In this document: one piece after another, positions 46,691-60,314 of the stretch
How the letters are laid out: every line of letters starts with the position of its first letter
Numbering within the stretch: the first letter of the stretch is position 1
NCBI GenBank assembly: GCA_014898425.1
Contig: RCSZ01000006.1
Coordinates: 310,001 to 374,000 of the forward strand
Source of the DNA: Botryotinia globosa
Taxonomy: Eukaryota; Ascomycota; Leotiomycetes; Helotiales; Sclerotiniaceae
Reading direction: 5' to 3'
DNA length: 64,000 bases
The notes under the pieces: generated by a model
What the model was told of the DNA's origin: nothing
Databases searched by the model: none
The model's input: the letters and a program-made list of their open reading frames with translations, nothing else
Made by a program: the position numbers and the translations under genes

Positions 46691-49632
46691 TATTATACTA
46701 TTATTTATATTTCTAAAATTTATATATAAATATAATTCCTTAATACTTTTTTTATATACAAATAAAAGCGATACTTCTACTTTTGATTTTAATAATTTTA
46801 TAAATTCTAATACAAATATTTTTGTAATATATTTTCTAAGTATTTCAAATTTATATTCGAATAGATTATATAGTAATCCAAATTTTGATTGATAATCTTT
46901 TCGGAAAACAATTTTATAATCAATTCCAGATTTAAAGAATAATAATTTTTTTGTTTTTTTTTTATTAAATAATAAAGAGTATTTCGAATATATATTTAGA
47001 ATTTTTTTAGGTGTTTTCTAGATGGTTGTATAATTTATTCTATTATCATTTGTAAGTGCTAGGAATAATAATATTATTACAATTATATTCTCTTTTGATA
47101 TAATCTTTACTTTCTCAATTACATTATATATAAAATTCAAGAAATCAAATATATTTAATATAATCTATGATTTTGAATTGTTATTATTAGATATCTTATT
47201 TAACCTCTAATCTATTTTCGAATTATATTATTGAAGTTATAGAAATCCGAATATAATATTGTTTATTTTTAATAATATAATTCTGAATTTTGATAATATA
47301 TTACCTTTAACTAATAGATATTCGAAATTGATTTTTTTATAAATTAAAATAGATATTAATTCTAAAATGTTTTTATTTATATTTCTGATTAATAGATAAT
47401 ATATATTTAACTTTTTGTATTAAATCTATTTTATTATCTTTAGAAAATGAAATTCGTTATTACAATAAAGTTAATAATTATTATAAATAATATTTTATCT
47501 TTGTTTTTGTTTATATAAATAATAATTATTATTTGAAAAAAATCTTTTATATTCAATAACTAAAGGAAATCTATAATATCTTTGTAATTATAATATTAAT
47601 ATAATTGGTTTTTTATTCCTATTAATAATTCTATATTATATAATTCTAATATTATTAATTACTATGATTCCCTTTTTTATATTAAAGCTAATATTAATAA
47701 TATCTTTTCAATTCGATTTGAATATATTGATTATATAACATTGGGTATTTAGTATTAAATTGTTATTTTTTGTATTGAATTTAATAATTGATAATTATAT
47801 AAATTCTTATCTTTTTTTATAATAATAATCGAAAATCTTCCTAGATTTCTTTTTAGTTTGATATAGCTTTCTTTGAAGTAATTACCTCTTTTTTATTCTA
47901 ATATTTTTATTATTGAGAAAAATTATTATTTTCTAATTATTTATTTTCTTTTTTATTAATTAATTAATTCTTATAATTATTAGTTTAATAATTTGCTTCT
48001 TTATATTTGAAATATATCTTGTTTTTTTTATATCTTTTTCTTTATTCTATTAAAATTTTGGGGAATCTTATCTCTTTTCTTTTTTTTTTATACAAATTGT
48101 TACTAGATTTAATTGAATTGAAAATATTATATTATATATTTTTATTTAGTTTTCTTTTTTTTTTAAACTTTATTTGCTTATTATTAATTAAAAACAATTG
48201 CTTTTATATATATAGAAAATTCTCTACATTTTATATTATTATTTTCAATCCTCCAAATATTATAAATAATACTTTATTATAATCTATATAGATATATAAA
48301 AAAATAGATTTAATCAATTTTATAAAATAATATATTATTATTGCTTAATTCTTATATATTTACAAAACATTTTAAAGGATTGATTTGAAATAGTTATTGA
48401 AATCTTATATCATTTGTTTTTCGAATATAATAGCTTTTGCCATCCAAAGGTTGACTTTTAGATTTATATTAATAGGATTATATTAATTAAACAACTAATC
48501 CTTTAAAAGATTTCAATTCTCGAATTTTATAATGATTAAAGGATTACTATATAATTATACTAATATAATTCGCTTTTTAATACCTTCACTAATATAATTT
48601 CTTATTAGTGCTATCTATTATATAGCATCGAAAATACCTTCTAATACAAAATAATCTTTTAATTTTATGATCTATAATCTAATATCAATTTTCCCTCCTT
48701 TGAAGATTGAAGATACTCTAATCCTAGATTTGTCCCAAAAGGATTTTGCAAATAATATAAATAGAGTGCTAACACCAATAATAATTAATGCATTTCGAAT
48801 ATTTAATAATAATGGTTTGCTTGATCTTATATCCATAAGAGTTTTTTTATTTATAAAGAATTATAGATTATTAGATTTCGTTATATTGTTAATTAAAACA
48901 TTATATATAAATATTGTTAATTAATATTCTATTACTATTATTCTTACTTCTCTTTTTTTATTCTTCTTGGTCTATATCTCTAATTATCTTTTTTGCTGAA
49001 TTATAATTTTTTGTAATTCTTTCAATATATTTGAATGAGGTAAGGAATCTCTTTGTTTTATAGTGATTTAATTATTCATATTTTCTTATAGATTAATTTG
49101 ATAATAATAATTAATAGTGTTTAATAAATAAGAATATATTAAAATAGGGATTTTAGATTTGCTTATTTCGAATAATACAGAACTTTTAGTTTGGTTTCCT
49201 TTTCTAGAGCTTATACTAACTTTTTTCTCAAATTGAATTCAAAAGTTTGAATAGTTTGTTCTTTGAAAACTTATATTAACTATTTCCTTAAATCGAATTT
49301 GGAGATTCGAGTAGTTCATTTTTTTTTCGTTTTGATTTATATTTATTTCTAATTGTTTTTCTTATCTAATAATTCTTTTCATATATACTTTTTCAATTAT
49401 TATTTGTAAATTGAATAGCATCTTTGATTCTATTAATCCTTATGATTTTATATTCCTAATAGTTATTTTTGTCAGTTTAATTTATTATATAAAAACCTAC
49501 AAATAGCCTAGAGTTTGTTTAAATAATATTATAAATTATTATAATTTTTTCTCTGAAAACAATTCAGATTTATTTCATATATATTTTATATATAAATAAC
49601 TCCTATTCAATTCGAGAAGTAATCAATAACTC

Positions 49633-49792
49633 TATAAGGACTGTAAACTGAAAAGGAGTTGTTTTAATAGTTTAGTTATTGATAAAGATCTAAAAGGAAG
49701 TTGAAAGCGAGGCTTCCAACTTATACTTAAAAAACTAGCTAAAATGGCTAGTACAGCCGGTCACGTGCATAGAGGGTCCGTGCACCCTCACA
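49633..49792 (-). repeat. Right LTR of the 41303-49792 gypsy element
   Basis: 160 bp, TATAAGGACTG... to ...CACCCTCACA. The 3' portion is nearly unmutated, with GGTCACGTGCATAGAGGGTC. Confidence 0.92.
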
Positions 49793-49797
49793 CATAT

Positions 49798-50590
49798 TAT
49801 GATATTAATAATACATTCGATATTAATGATATGCTTTATTTGTTAATAATAAATTGAATTTGTATTTTTTTATAATTCATTTATTATTAAATTATTGGAA
49901 CACGTGACTAGATTACGTTCTAACCTCACTTTCGCATATATAGAATAGAATATATATATAGCTTAGTAATACCCTCTTTATATAAAGAAAGTAGACATTA
50001 ATTTAATATCATTTAACTCTATATGCTTTTTGTATATACACCCCTTTACTAAGTCAACTTAATATAAATTTTAAAAGAAAATAAGAAAATAAGAGTTTTA
50101 AAAAACTTTAGAAATTTTCAGATCTCTAGATATTAGAGTTGTAGAAAAGATAAACGGAAGGGAGCAAGCGTATAAATTAGAAGGAAATCAAAAAGATAAA
50201 TTGAAATAAAAAAGAGAAAAAAAGGAATAAGAATAGAAGTTAAAGAGTAGATAGATATTAATTAAAAGTTTAAAAGAGAGTTTATTTATCTTATTTTCGA
50301 TTTATTCTTCAATGAGAAGTTTTACCATTATATTATACAATTTAGAATATATCAAATAAACAAAAGGATTATTGAATTTAATTATATAATTACATTTTTC
50401 TTTTTGAAAAGAATTACCTTAAATTAAAACTTAATAGCCTTCTAAATCCAAGAATTTTATAGAATTTTAATTGATTAAAATAAACTTTATATAATGTAAA
50501 TTTTTAAAGAAATATATTAATGTATTCAAAACGATTCTTTTAATATATAGTTAAAACCCTAAGATTTTATTGTAATTAACAAAGTTATTG
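49798..50590. other. AT-rich flank beyond the gypsy element
   Basis: A+T-rich DNA continuing about 0.8 kb past the target duplication, with less AT-rich patches (ACACGTGACTAGATTACG near 49899). No terminal repeats or motifs seen. It may be an older insertion or RIP leakage from the adjacent element. Confidence 0.5.
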
Positions 50591-53317
50591 TTTCGTCAAC
50601 CACGGATTCTACCACCACAGGGTTAGTCGATTGCCCTTCGTTGCTTCTATCAATCGTAGTGGATTGAAATCAGAGAACAGCTTGAATCTTCGTGTTTTAG
50701 AAGTTCTGACAACAATAATACATGTCGGTTGATTTGTCAAGCTTCGTGGATCCAAGAGATGGTTATGGCGGAATAAACCATGATCAAGTAACGTCAGTTC
50801 TACCAGACCATAACTACTTATTTGCAGCGGCACTCTCCTTGGTATTCAATTTGAATACTCGTGACCAAGAACTGAGATATCGAGGAAAAGAAAGGTCCAA
50901 ACTATAGACGAAATATCTCGGTCGCCCTGCGTCTGAGTGCTAAGGCGAATCTAGGGAGGGACTAGAAAGACGACTAGCGAGTAGTGACATGTTTGATTGT
51001 TATAAGAGAAATTTATGAGATCATATGAGCGCCAAATAAAATAACCTCTACATTTTAGAGAGTCCTGGAATGGAAGCTACGCTATGGTTAACTTAGGTGG
51101 AAACAGTAGTAACCTAACAACAAACGATAACAAAAGTTTAAACCCACCACTTCTCCTCAAAGTCACCCCTCTTTTCGCTCTTCTAAGGTCTATCACAAGC
51201 AATTGCAAGCGTTGAAATGAAAGAAGGGATGCAATAGCTCACTTTGAAGCCCAGCATCCTTGGGTTGGTGTATTCAAGGTCTAGTTGCGAGGGCTCGGTA
51301 TTTTTAGGTACGGGTTCAGGTGTAAAAGGTGCGTATATATACGTAGATAGATTTATAAAACGTAAAAAGTAACCGTTAGAACCATCATTGTGTGTATGCC
51401 AACCAGGTGTCCAGAATTGGTGATATATATCGCCTTAATCTTATTGATTTTGTTTCGGGTGGTTTATATTGAAGGGGGTTTTGGTGTCTTCTAAGTTGAG
51501 ACTGAACATCGGCTGTGACTATCAAGTCATATTTCTATGCAAAAAGACGGCAAAACAAAAGAGTGTGAAAGAAATTAAAGGGATGCGGGATTACCAGGCA
51601 GTCAGATCAAAAGGTTGAGATAGAACTCTCACAGTTTTGCAGAATACTGATCACAAGAAGCAGATGGAAGCAACGAGCCTCTCTTCATGCGTAAGGAGCT
51701 TCAGATTGATGACTTGGCAGTCAGTATATGAGATCTCAAATACTTTTTAGAGAAGAAGATAATTGGATGTATGGTAGGGATATATACATGTATATAAGAT
51801 GTGAATCCTGGAGAGTTTGAGAGGTGAAGTTGAGATTAAGCGAATGATTTGCGCTAACGAGCATTAGAGAGTGGGGCCAAAAGATCAATGTGAGGAGGGG
51901 AGTCTGGGGGCTAAAAAGGGGCTCTGGATATCGCACTCGGTTCTATCAGTGATGAAGTCAACAACCGTCGACAGCTCCGATTACGTTGTAATGGTACCCA
52001 CTTTGTCGGTTATTTAATCGTTGTGCGGTGTACCGAGTTCGTGCTGAAAGGAGCCCGATTCTGAGGATAATGAGTGAACTCTTGAATAATGTTGTTGATT
52101 ACGGATACGAAATATGAGCTGATGATTCTGGATGTGAGAGTGGCAATAAAACCCGCGTTGAGTGAGAAAAAATCTGACTAGAAAGAAGATATGTCTCTAA
52201 TTTCACGGGTATCGCAAGACTTCTTTTCACACATTTTATGGCGTAGCGCTCACGTCGAAGAAATGAACATGGTATATGGTCTCTCGAATCTTCTACCAGC
52301 GATCCAGAGTCAAGAATGAAAGCAAAAGGAAAGAAGTATAGATATTAATCATATCGACAATATCGAGGTAGAAGAGAGATCTAGGTAATGGAACGGGGTA
52401 GGAGAATTGGTGAGGGTAAATTGGGTTAATAGTACAGCAAAGAAATGTGGGAATCCATTCTTGAGGTCAAATGTTGTAGATTTACATGTGATATCAACGG
52501 GCTCTGCAGAAATTCTTGGTTCTTGAATGGATCTAGTTTCTGAATAGGTCTATCGTCTATGTTTACCGATGCTTCAATCTGAAAACTATTTGAGGCTGGG
52601 AGTGTTGATGATAACTTAGCTCGGACAGATGGACGTGACCTGTACACCACAAGCTCATGATTTTAACACAAAATTGGAGAGATTGTATCAAATAGAGGAA
52701 CAGCGATGAAGAGAATCGTAAGGAAATAAACAAATTTAACTTGTTCCGCGTGAGCATACAAGCGTTATTTCATCAGAAATTCAGACATGACATGTGGCTC
52801 ATATTGTGGACGAATTTCTTCATGAAGGTGTATGAAGATTCTGGAAGGAGTTGAGTGCTGCGCGTTGGATTATGACTTATGTAGAGCCAAGGTATCTAGG
52901 GAAAGGGCCGAGTAAGGAACGGGCTAGCAGGGTGGAAGGGCTAGGATTATGGGTAAGTCATCATCGTCATCACGCAAGCTATATTCTGACCAATCAATAT
53001 AGACTCGCCTCATCACATATCACAAATGGATCAGAAGTGGGAAAGACGAATTTTCGTGCCCCGTGGGGACTTATTCTCTGGTATTTATTTGAATCGATAC
53101 GGAGAGGCGGAACGAAGGGAGAGACGAAACAGGGACAGAAGCGGGCAAACTCCGAGCTCAAGCTGCTATTGAATATTAGTTATATAGTCATCAAGGGACG
53201 AATCAAAACTTACAATTAAGGAATGGGGAGCCATATGTGGCAGGTGCAGTAAAGGCAGCAGCGTCTATTACTCATTAGATAAGCACATGGAGTATTCATA
53301 TGTATATTCAAACTTAC
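50591..53317. other. Intergenic, no firm gene
   Basis: Ordinary composition. Frames at 50609-50833, 50722-50907, 51736-51936, 52426-52650 and 52851-53219 were inspected. None shows a recognisable family or a consistent exon chain. Downstream exons of the candidate at 53318-53447 would fall here; a branch/acceptor pair (TAACTAAT...TTCAATAG on the minus strand near 53165-53185) exists but leads to an early stop. Confidence 0.45.
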
Positions 53318-53447
53318 TGGCCGTGATACGAGCCTTTCTGTCCTCGTGTCTCCAGTAGAATAACCGCTGACTAATCGAGAGGTCCGGTTCTTCACCCTTA
53401 GGAGTAGACTTGATGATACGACGAATCGCTTCCATCCGCGACACCAT
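53318..53447 (-). CDS. Candidate first exon, product unknown
   Basis: Minus-strand ATG in a good context (AAAATGG) opens 43 codons: an Arg/Lys-rich start (MVSRMEAIRRIIKSTPKGEE), then DLSISQRLFYWRHEDRKARITA. It ends at a consensus GTAAGT donor (53312-53317). The balanced composition looks protein-like, but I found no convincing second exon. Without splicing the frame stops about 16 codons later, giving a peptide of about 59 residues. It might be a small soluble protein, a short gene with a terminal micro-exon, or a gene fragment. Confidence 0.33.
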
Positions 53448-55075
53448 TTTCTATTCATACAGTTAGTAGTGCTTTGATTGGCTAGAGTTAGGGCGAATAA
53501 TGTGAAGACAAAAGATAACGACGGGACTTGGATATCTGGGTGAGGATTGAACAATTAGACAGTCTTGGACAATTGAAATGTAAAGTAACAATTGTAATAT
53601 GTCATATCAATCCTTAGATAACACTAAAATGTATCATCGAAAGCCATGAAGACTCCAGACTCTTCGCAAAAACCCAGGTTTCAGAGAATTCTAGAGGCAA
53701 AATAATGATCGTTGTTGTATACTATCAGGGGATGAAATGGTTTGAGACGGTGATCAATGCTCATCAAAATAAATCAATCTGGCCTATCTGCTGACGTGTC
53801 TAAACTTTGGGTTTGGAATTGGAGTAGGATACCAAAGAAGATAACTCAAGGTAGTGAAAAAGATCCTACGAAAGCAGCAAATTGTCTCATATCGAACCGA
53901 CAAACAACACTAAAGCTCTTGAGATGGCCTGAATCTATCTGGAAACAGTGCTCCAAAATATATCTCTGGTCTTCAAGTATGAGTCACTATTTGAAGAAGA
54001 CAAGAGCTGATAGTAGGCTCTATTCTGCTTCAAATCTGTGGTTTTTGTGAGATATCTCGTAGCCATCTGTGAACAACACCACCAAAGAATTCATACATAC
54101 CAAAATATGGCACAATTTGTCTGAAAGAAACGAGTTGAAGTTGTTGATAATACTAAATATAGCCAGGACAATGTGTCAATATTTTCTCAGAGCAACCAAA
54201 AATTCCTGTTCAATAGCAAACAGCAATATCTCAGTTGCATAAGAGAACGTCTCAACAGCAAATTTGATTTGTACAAGATACCTCAAAGAGTTTGTAAGAA
54301 TACTAAACTATAGTAAACTTCTCTTCAAAGGTCTCAGCAGACAGCATGATTCTCAGGTGTCTACAAGTGAACAATAGAATGCCTAAATCTTCCCAGATTT
54401 GTTGAGAACTCCAAGAAGCTTCAAAACCAACTTCAAGAAACATAGAGAGACATTGCATATCCATCATCGACGTCTTTAAAGACTTCTGGGTATATCAAGC
54501 TTTGGCAGACTGTCTAATAAAGAGATGAAGAGATGAATCGACAGTAGCTACTAGAGCTGGTGGTTGGAGAACAATTGCAAGAAGGGCGCTCGAGCCACTT
54601 TGCTTCCCGAAGTTAAGCCGTCGTTAATTTCAGGAGGTCTCTAGACGTTCAACTAGAAATCAACTACTCCTTGCAGGTGAAAGACCATCTAAACACTTGT
54701 ATAATGTATAAACTCTTTGTTGAAATAAAGGTCGCGCATTGTGGTTGATGGGAGGATTCGAAAAAGTTGAGGTCTGGTAGGGAATGCGACAGGAAACTGG
54801 GAATACGGTAAACGCGATGGATTGAGAGGAAGAAAGGAAGGAAAGATGTCAATACATACGATTGCAATGAGAGATGGTTGTAATTGTTGTTGTTGTTGTT
54901 ATTGTTGGATTTGATGGTGACTGTACGATTGTTAATCGTATTCGTGAATTCTCTCGTTTGCCAGAGAGAAGAAAATCCAAATCAATAATTTGTGCGAGGT
55001 GTATTGGTACCGAGTGAATGTGATTGAAATCACGGGACTTGGTTATTTGTGTATTGTATTGGATAGAAAGATCAG
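53448..55075. other. Intergenic, no gene seen
   Basis: No supported gene. The frames at 53757-54050 (plus) and 54664-54867 (minus) lack domain features. A GTT microsatellite lies at 54882-54905. Confidence 0.5.
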
Positions 55076-55264
55076 ATGGGAGGGTTAACGTGGTATGCGA
55101 GGCTGCGTGAAAGCCTTCTGGCGGGTTGGGAGATATTCTACGCGTGTTTTTGGCTTCTCTGCGATTTTGTTAGCTTTTGCAGGGACGTTTGCATTCTACT
55201 GGCGGTCATGTTGATCATTATCTATTCAGCGGTAATGATGATATATAACAGTATACCTACATAG
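55076..55264 (+). CDS. Possible small two-helix membrane peptide
   Basis: A 62-codon ATG frame with Trp/Cys-rich hydrophobic stretches at about residues 16-34 (AGWEIFYACFWLLCDFVSF) and 40-58 (ILLAVMLIIIYSAVMMIY). Base composition is higher in G+C than the surroundings. There is no homologue known to me and no neighbour context, so it could be chance or one exon of a longer gene. Confidence 0.3.
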   Translation: MGGLTWYARLRESLLAGWEIFYACFWLLCDFVSFCRDVCILLAVMLIIIYSAVMMIYNSIPT

Positions 55265-58200
55265 CTAATTTTGTGCTATTAATACAGAAAGACCGCTCTG
55301 CATGCATGTAGAAACATCGGACTTCGATCCCTCTCTCTGCAGCAACACTTTATCGCCCTACCAGAACCAAGAGAAGTTTATCAATAGCAATAACTTAAGT
55401 AATCAGTTCATATCCTGAGACCTTGCATGCAAACGCTGAACGGGAAGCCATTCCAATTTCAACATTACTTCGAATGACCATGTTCGGCCTCTACATCTTA
55501 TCCTTGACATGACTACTAGAGTCAAGCGTAGGAGTAACTTGAACTCATGAAATTGGTGAGCAAAGCTCTGACTAAAGCGCAACTACTCGAGGATCTAGCT
55601 AAAACTAGAGTGGGTTTTGGCAGACTGCGTTCCTTCAAGATGAGTGACTTCTAGAAGGCATGAGACGGCATCAATCGTGCAGCAGCATTTTCAACTTCTT
55701 TGTACTACTAGTACCTGTCACACGCAGAAGAAAGGCAGTAGGATTGATCTGTGAGTTTGACCTTTTTCTTCTCGAATGTCCTTGTTAAGCCTTTCCGCAC
55801 TTCATGCATTTATCCGCTGTTCAACGAAATTTCAATTTCTCAACTCTTTTCATATTCATTAATGACCATTTATACCTTCTTGTTTCACTAGCCAATCTAA
55901 ACCACCTACTCTACAGATGCATATTCAAGAATACTGGTAGCATCCTGGAAGTGATGACCGCTCCACTTCCGCAGGACCTCAATTGGTATGAGCTACCATC
56001 AAAACGACGACGCTTTGCACCCAGATACATTAGCACTATATTGGCTAGTTAAGCCAAGAAGAAGACATATATGAGTGTTCGATGAACGCAATGGATCACA
56101 AAGCCTTCATGACTGGACGGAAATAATAGTTGCGCACATTGTCGACTATTCGAGAAGTTTCATCTATCCCGCCACAAGTTCAGAGGCACACTTAATTCAA
56201 TGTTGGCCTGTTATATCCCGAAACATGCGCCATTATCGCAAATTTAAGATGCTGAAATAACTTTCTCAAGCCTATTTTCACTGTAAAGGTTATGTGGACG
56301 GATTTCGATACCCGGTGTTGATGAGTTTTTAGATACTTCGCATTTACCTACACAAGCACAAGTCACATTCTCAATCCTACATCATGCATCCAAAATTCAA
56401 TTCACCTATAATTCATGAATTTCATTTTCATTCACTGATTCACGACGTCTCTCGCATGACTATATCCACCTCTCCGAACTTCAACATCGACTTCCTGTCA
56501 GCTCAAAGCTATGAATATCATTAACAATTCCACAAATTCTACACGATGCCTTTTGCTTTCCACGAAAAACCTCAAGCTGCCTTCAAAAAATTCGCCGGTG
56601 TGCGGACACCCAGAATCATCCAAGAGACAAACCATACCAGGTCCGGACAAAACAAAGGCTTTTCCATGGTTCATTTGAGGAGTGAAAGAATAGTTAGATC
56701 TGGTGTAGGCGGCGTTAAAATTCTGCTGAGATTGTGCTTCTGTTCAAAATATGCTGTATTTCTGAACCAAACCCCATCATGGAAGCTGGCTTTATGATTG
56801 TATTGAGAACTTTTGAAGCCGTTTGCGTAGAAGCTTCTGTGATCTAACACTCGGACTGTGTGATGCGACCTGTAGCACTTTCTTTCTGCTTGGAATACAT
56901 AAGGTTGCTCCTGAGGCCTGATACACAGCATTTATCCTACTGCACTCGTTGGGAACAAATACTCTTCCTCATGCACACATTTTCTGAATGATCTCCGCTT
57001 CTACATTCATTACCTGCAGCCTCAAACCTCGGAACAATAATCCAGACAAAAGCTTGGTTGTGTATGTATACACTCAGCATCTGTCGTTTCATGGGATCAA
57101 AGATGCTCTCAGAAATGTTCTGGCAAATTTTATTGTGCTGCACCGCAACGCACCACAACCGAAACAGTCATTCTCTAGTTTAAAGATTTCAATAGATGTT
57201 TCAAAGCTTTTTAGACCCACAAGAATTGGCTTGTCTATTAGAAACTTTGAGAACGAGGAATGAAAACAGAATGGCAGGAGAAGAGATTATTCCCTTCATC
57301 TGGTATTTTCGTATACGGCCAATAGGATTTTGATTAGTTTCGTACTATGGAAGAGCTTTACTGATGATGGAGATTTTTGACCATGTAAATCTCGAAGATG
57401 GCATAGCTAAAACAGATAATTTGTATAGAAACGGTTGTTTTTATGCAGTTTTTGTCGCTGTCGTGCAAGAAATCTACATGGAGATGGTGTTGGTAATAGC
57501 AGTCAGATTTAAAGCTCATGTTGTCTTTTATATCCACTACCGTTCTTTCCAATCTACTTCAGGATTACTTCAATCAGATATTTCTTTGAAGAAACTACCA
57601 GACCACTACCAGAGGTTTTTATAGCTTCCAGTTTTCCTAACTTGTTTTCACTGATCCAACTATCTCACTATTATCCTTATCTAGTACTGTGAGCCGAGCA
57701 TAGTTTTCTCCCAACATTCCCTGGTGGAATATAATTGAACTAGAATGATATTCAGATTATATAAAAAATGGTCTCATAAGCACTGGTTTAATGAACATAC
57801 GAACTCACTATGCGCCAGATCTAAGGAATATGAAGGTTGAAATTATTTCACTTGAGGTCCATAAATACGCTCCAATGGTTGAAGCGCAGGTCTGGACATC
57901 AAGACGACAGAGGCTCTCGTTTATCAATTTCTCTCATGACAAGCCAGATTCAGGCGCGTTAGCACAATGTGAAGGTCATTAAGATATGTTAGAGATTTTT
58001 AGTTGCTTCATTTGAAATAGGAGTTTTACAAAACAAGTAACCTGCTAAACTTCTGTCGTTTAGGTGCTTTCACTGCCTATTAACTTACTACTGTCATACA
58101 GATCACTCATTATTGTATTGTTGTATTGAACATCGCATTCTATCCACTCCCGTCAGATTCTCCATCCAATACATGTAGGAAAATTTGCCCCACGAAAACT

Positions 58201-60314
58201 AGCCACCACGTCAGTTGATTTTGTGTCATTAATCACATTTTGATCTGGAAATAATTTGAAGGTGGTCCCTTAATTATTGGCTTGTTAGCTCTTTTCTTAC
58301 TCCAAAACACTTTGTGGTAGGTCGAGGTTCAGAGTGGAGAATCATTCACTTTAATTTGAATGCTTACCTTGTTTTGATGGCCTTGATTGCTGCAATGTCG
58401 AAGCTACCTATAAGAGATCTTTTTTCGAGAACCTTCGGCATCAATTTCCTGGGATTTCAGGAGTCCCAAGCGGCTATCGATGAGGGACTTGGTCAAAGTA
58501 TTTCCGAGTAATTCGTCTCCGGCTGACTTATTCTCGTAATCTAATTTTGGGATAGTGTTGAATAGTATGATATCAGGTCCTGGCGAAAGGATACGGCATA
58601 AAATTCACCATTGTCGTTATTCTACTCACACTGTCCCATACCCACAGCCTGTGATTGTGATTAATATCACTAGATACCAAGTCCAGTGTCCTCCCGCAGA
58701 TTAGTTAGATATGAATCTTTTCAATCATTTTATTTCTTCTAACGGTGTCACAATTCCACAGAAACAAGCTTATCTTGATGAAACCAATCCGGTCGTCGCA
58801 GCCGCTGCTACAACTATAGATTTGTAGGCCGGGTGGCTTAAATAATAGCATAGTAGATCTATTCCGACCGGAAGAGTACTTTCATCGAGGGTATGACTCT
58901 AGACAGCTATGAGTTTAGATATTCTCTAGCCGCAAAGTGTCAAGCTCATCAACTCATATCTCCCCTCTTGAACACATGTACAAGACCAAGTGAATATACG
59001 CCTATCCCGCCCTAAACCACCGGAACCGCACACTCAAGCCCTTCTCAGGCTAATCTTTCTATCCATATAATAAGTACTCCTATACCAAGATAATTTAAAG
59101 CATCAAATTCGCATTATGTTCCTGGCTTTCATGTGGTGGCACGAACTTACCCAGCTTAAGGTGCAATGTTTTCTCATTTTCAGGTTCGAGGCAAACTTTC
59201 ACGTTGATTTTACCAATTTAGCTGGGTTATCACCACTTATATAAAAAGGAATATGTTAGATTTGACGGTAGCTAAGATGCATAGTATCAGCAACAACAAA
59301 CTCCAAATCATAGGAAAAAACAACGGTAAAACATACGTACACCCACAATCTTTTTCGCAAAGGAATGGCATCTTCACCGCAAACTATGAAAGTACCCGTG
59401 TAGCCCCAAGCCATTCGGATCCTACGAAGAGAGACACAGAGTATTTCCATAACACAGTCAGTTGTTTTTCCTGAGCGCTGCGAAGAGTTGCAAATCACCG
59501 TCTCTGGTATCTTTTAAATACCTCTTCAACGAAAATTCCCGATCTTGGAAGCGGAAACGAGAGCCGCGAAGCTCGAAGATATCAAGAATAGTGAACACAT
59601 ACGTTGTCCACACGTGTCCACCTGGGCAAGCCAAGTAATCAACTTCATTCCAGAAGCCTGACCCCCCTCAGGTGATTCAACTTAGTCTTAACCATACTCC
59701 CCACACTTCCTTTCCAAATTACCAGGTATTTAAGGTCTCATCCTCGTTAGCTAGTAGACACCAGAAAATTCCCAGGAGATATTCTCCAAAGATTGAATGG
59801 GTGTTTTCCAAATGCGGCGCTTTGGTGGGGTTAGTGTTAAGAAATACATAGTGGTTTAATGCGAATATTTTCAGCCAGTGGCACTTAAATACTTCGGTAA
59901 AAACTATGTAACTACGAAAACTTAGGTAACAGTCATGGTTGTGAAGATGGGGATCAGATTTAACAGTAAACAATGTAGATGAGGAAGATTTGACAATAAA
60001 AGTTCATAGATAGTTACTATGTAATGTGTATTTACACAGTGTCTTATTGCTTTCAAGCAGCTCGTCTGTAACTTATCTTTCGTTTTTCGATGCTCTAGTC
60101 TATGGATGTTGTATTGAACTCTAGTCTATTATCTACCCGCGGAAGCCAAACCACTCTATCACCAATGGTATAACATAACAACGCCATCTATGCCATCATT
60201 ATCCCACATCACCACATTTCCGCCACCAAGGATAATCTCATTCATCGTACATTATATTCAGAAAGAAAATCATCACCAATCACTGAGGCCAACGTCATGC
60301 CCACACCCAGCCCA
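55265..60314. other. Gene-poor stretch
   Basis: About 5 kb of ordinary composition without a convincing gene. Open frames at 55804-56052, 57364-57624, 58314-58511, 59253-59498 and 59719-59973 have no motif I recognise and no exon continuation. The AT content suggests old decayed sequence. One slightly better candidate is listed at 56546-56797. Confidence 0.5.
56546..56797 (+). CDS. Weak candidate ORF, 83 aa
   Basis: An ATG frame preceded by about 200 bp of C/T- and CATC-rich sequence resembling a fungal 5' leader (56340-56540). The first part (MPFAFHEKPQAAFKKFAGVR) is unremarkable soluble sequence; the rest has no domain-like feature. Listed because of the upstream context only. Confidence 0.2.
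   Translation: MPFAFHEKPQAAFKKFAGVRTPRIIQETNHTRSGQNKGFSMVHLRSERIVRSGVGGVKILLRLCFCSKYAVFLNQTPSWKLAL

Larger units (their letters stand above)
41303..49792 (-). mobile_element. Full-length RIP-inactivated Ty3/gypsy element, 8.5 kb
   Basis: LTRs 41303-41462 and 49633-49792 are both exactly 160 bp, with a perfect 5-bp duplication CATAT (41298-41302, 49793-49797). In the last 35 LTR bases, 16 positions differ and all are C/T or G/A. The interior has stops throughout. On the minus strand it keeps reverse transcriptase (about 46230-46690) and integrase (about 44690-44977) signatures in the order RT then integrase, which defines Ty3/gypsy. Transcription would run right to left. PBS and polypurine tract are no longer readable. 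Apparent ORFs (43121-43321, 43419-43664, 48007-48282, 48667-48924) are on the wrong strand or AT artefacts. Confidence 0.93.

Noticed and set aside
48007..48924. Two further plus-strand ORFs in the second gypsy element
   Set aside because: Same reason; Phe/Leu/Ile runs from T-rich DNA, antisense to the gag side.
54580..54625. GCTTCCCGAAGTTAAGCC, reminiscent of 5S rRNA
   Set aside because: Only a short phrase matches; the rest of the 5S structure, internal control region order and T-run terminator are missing.
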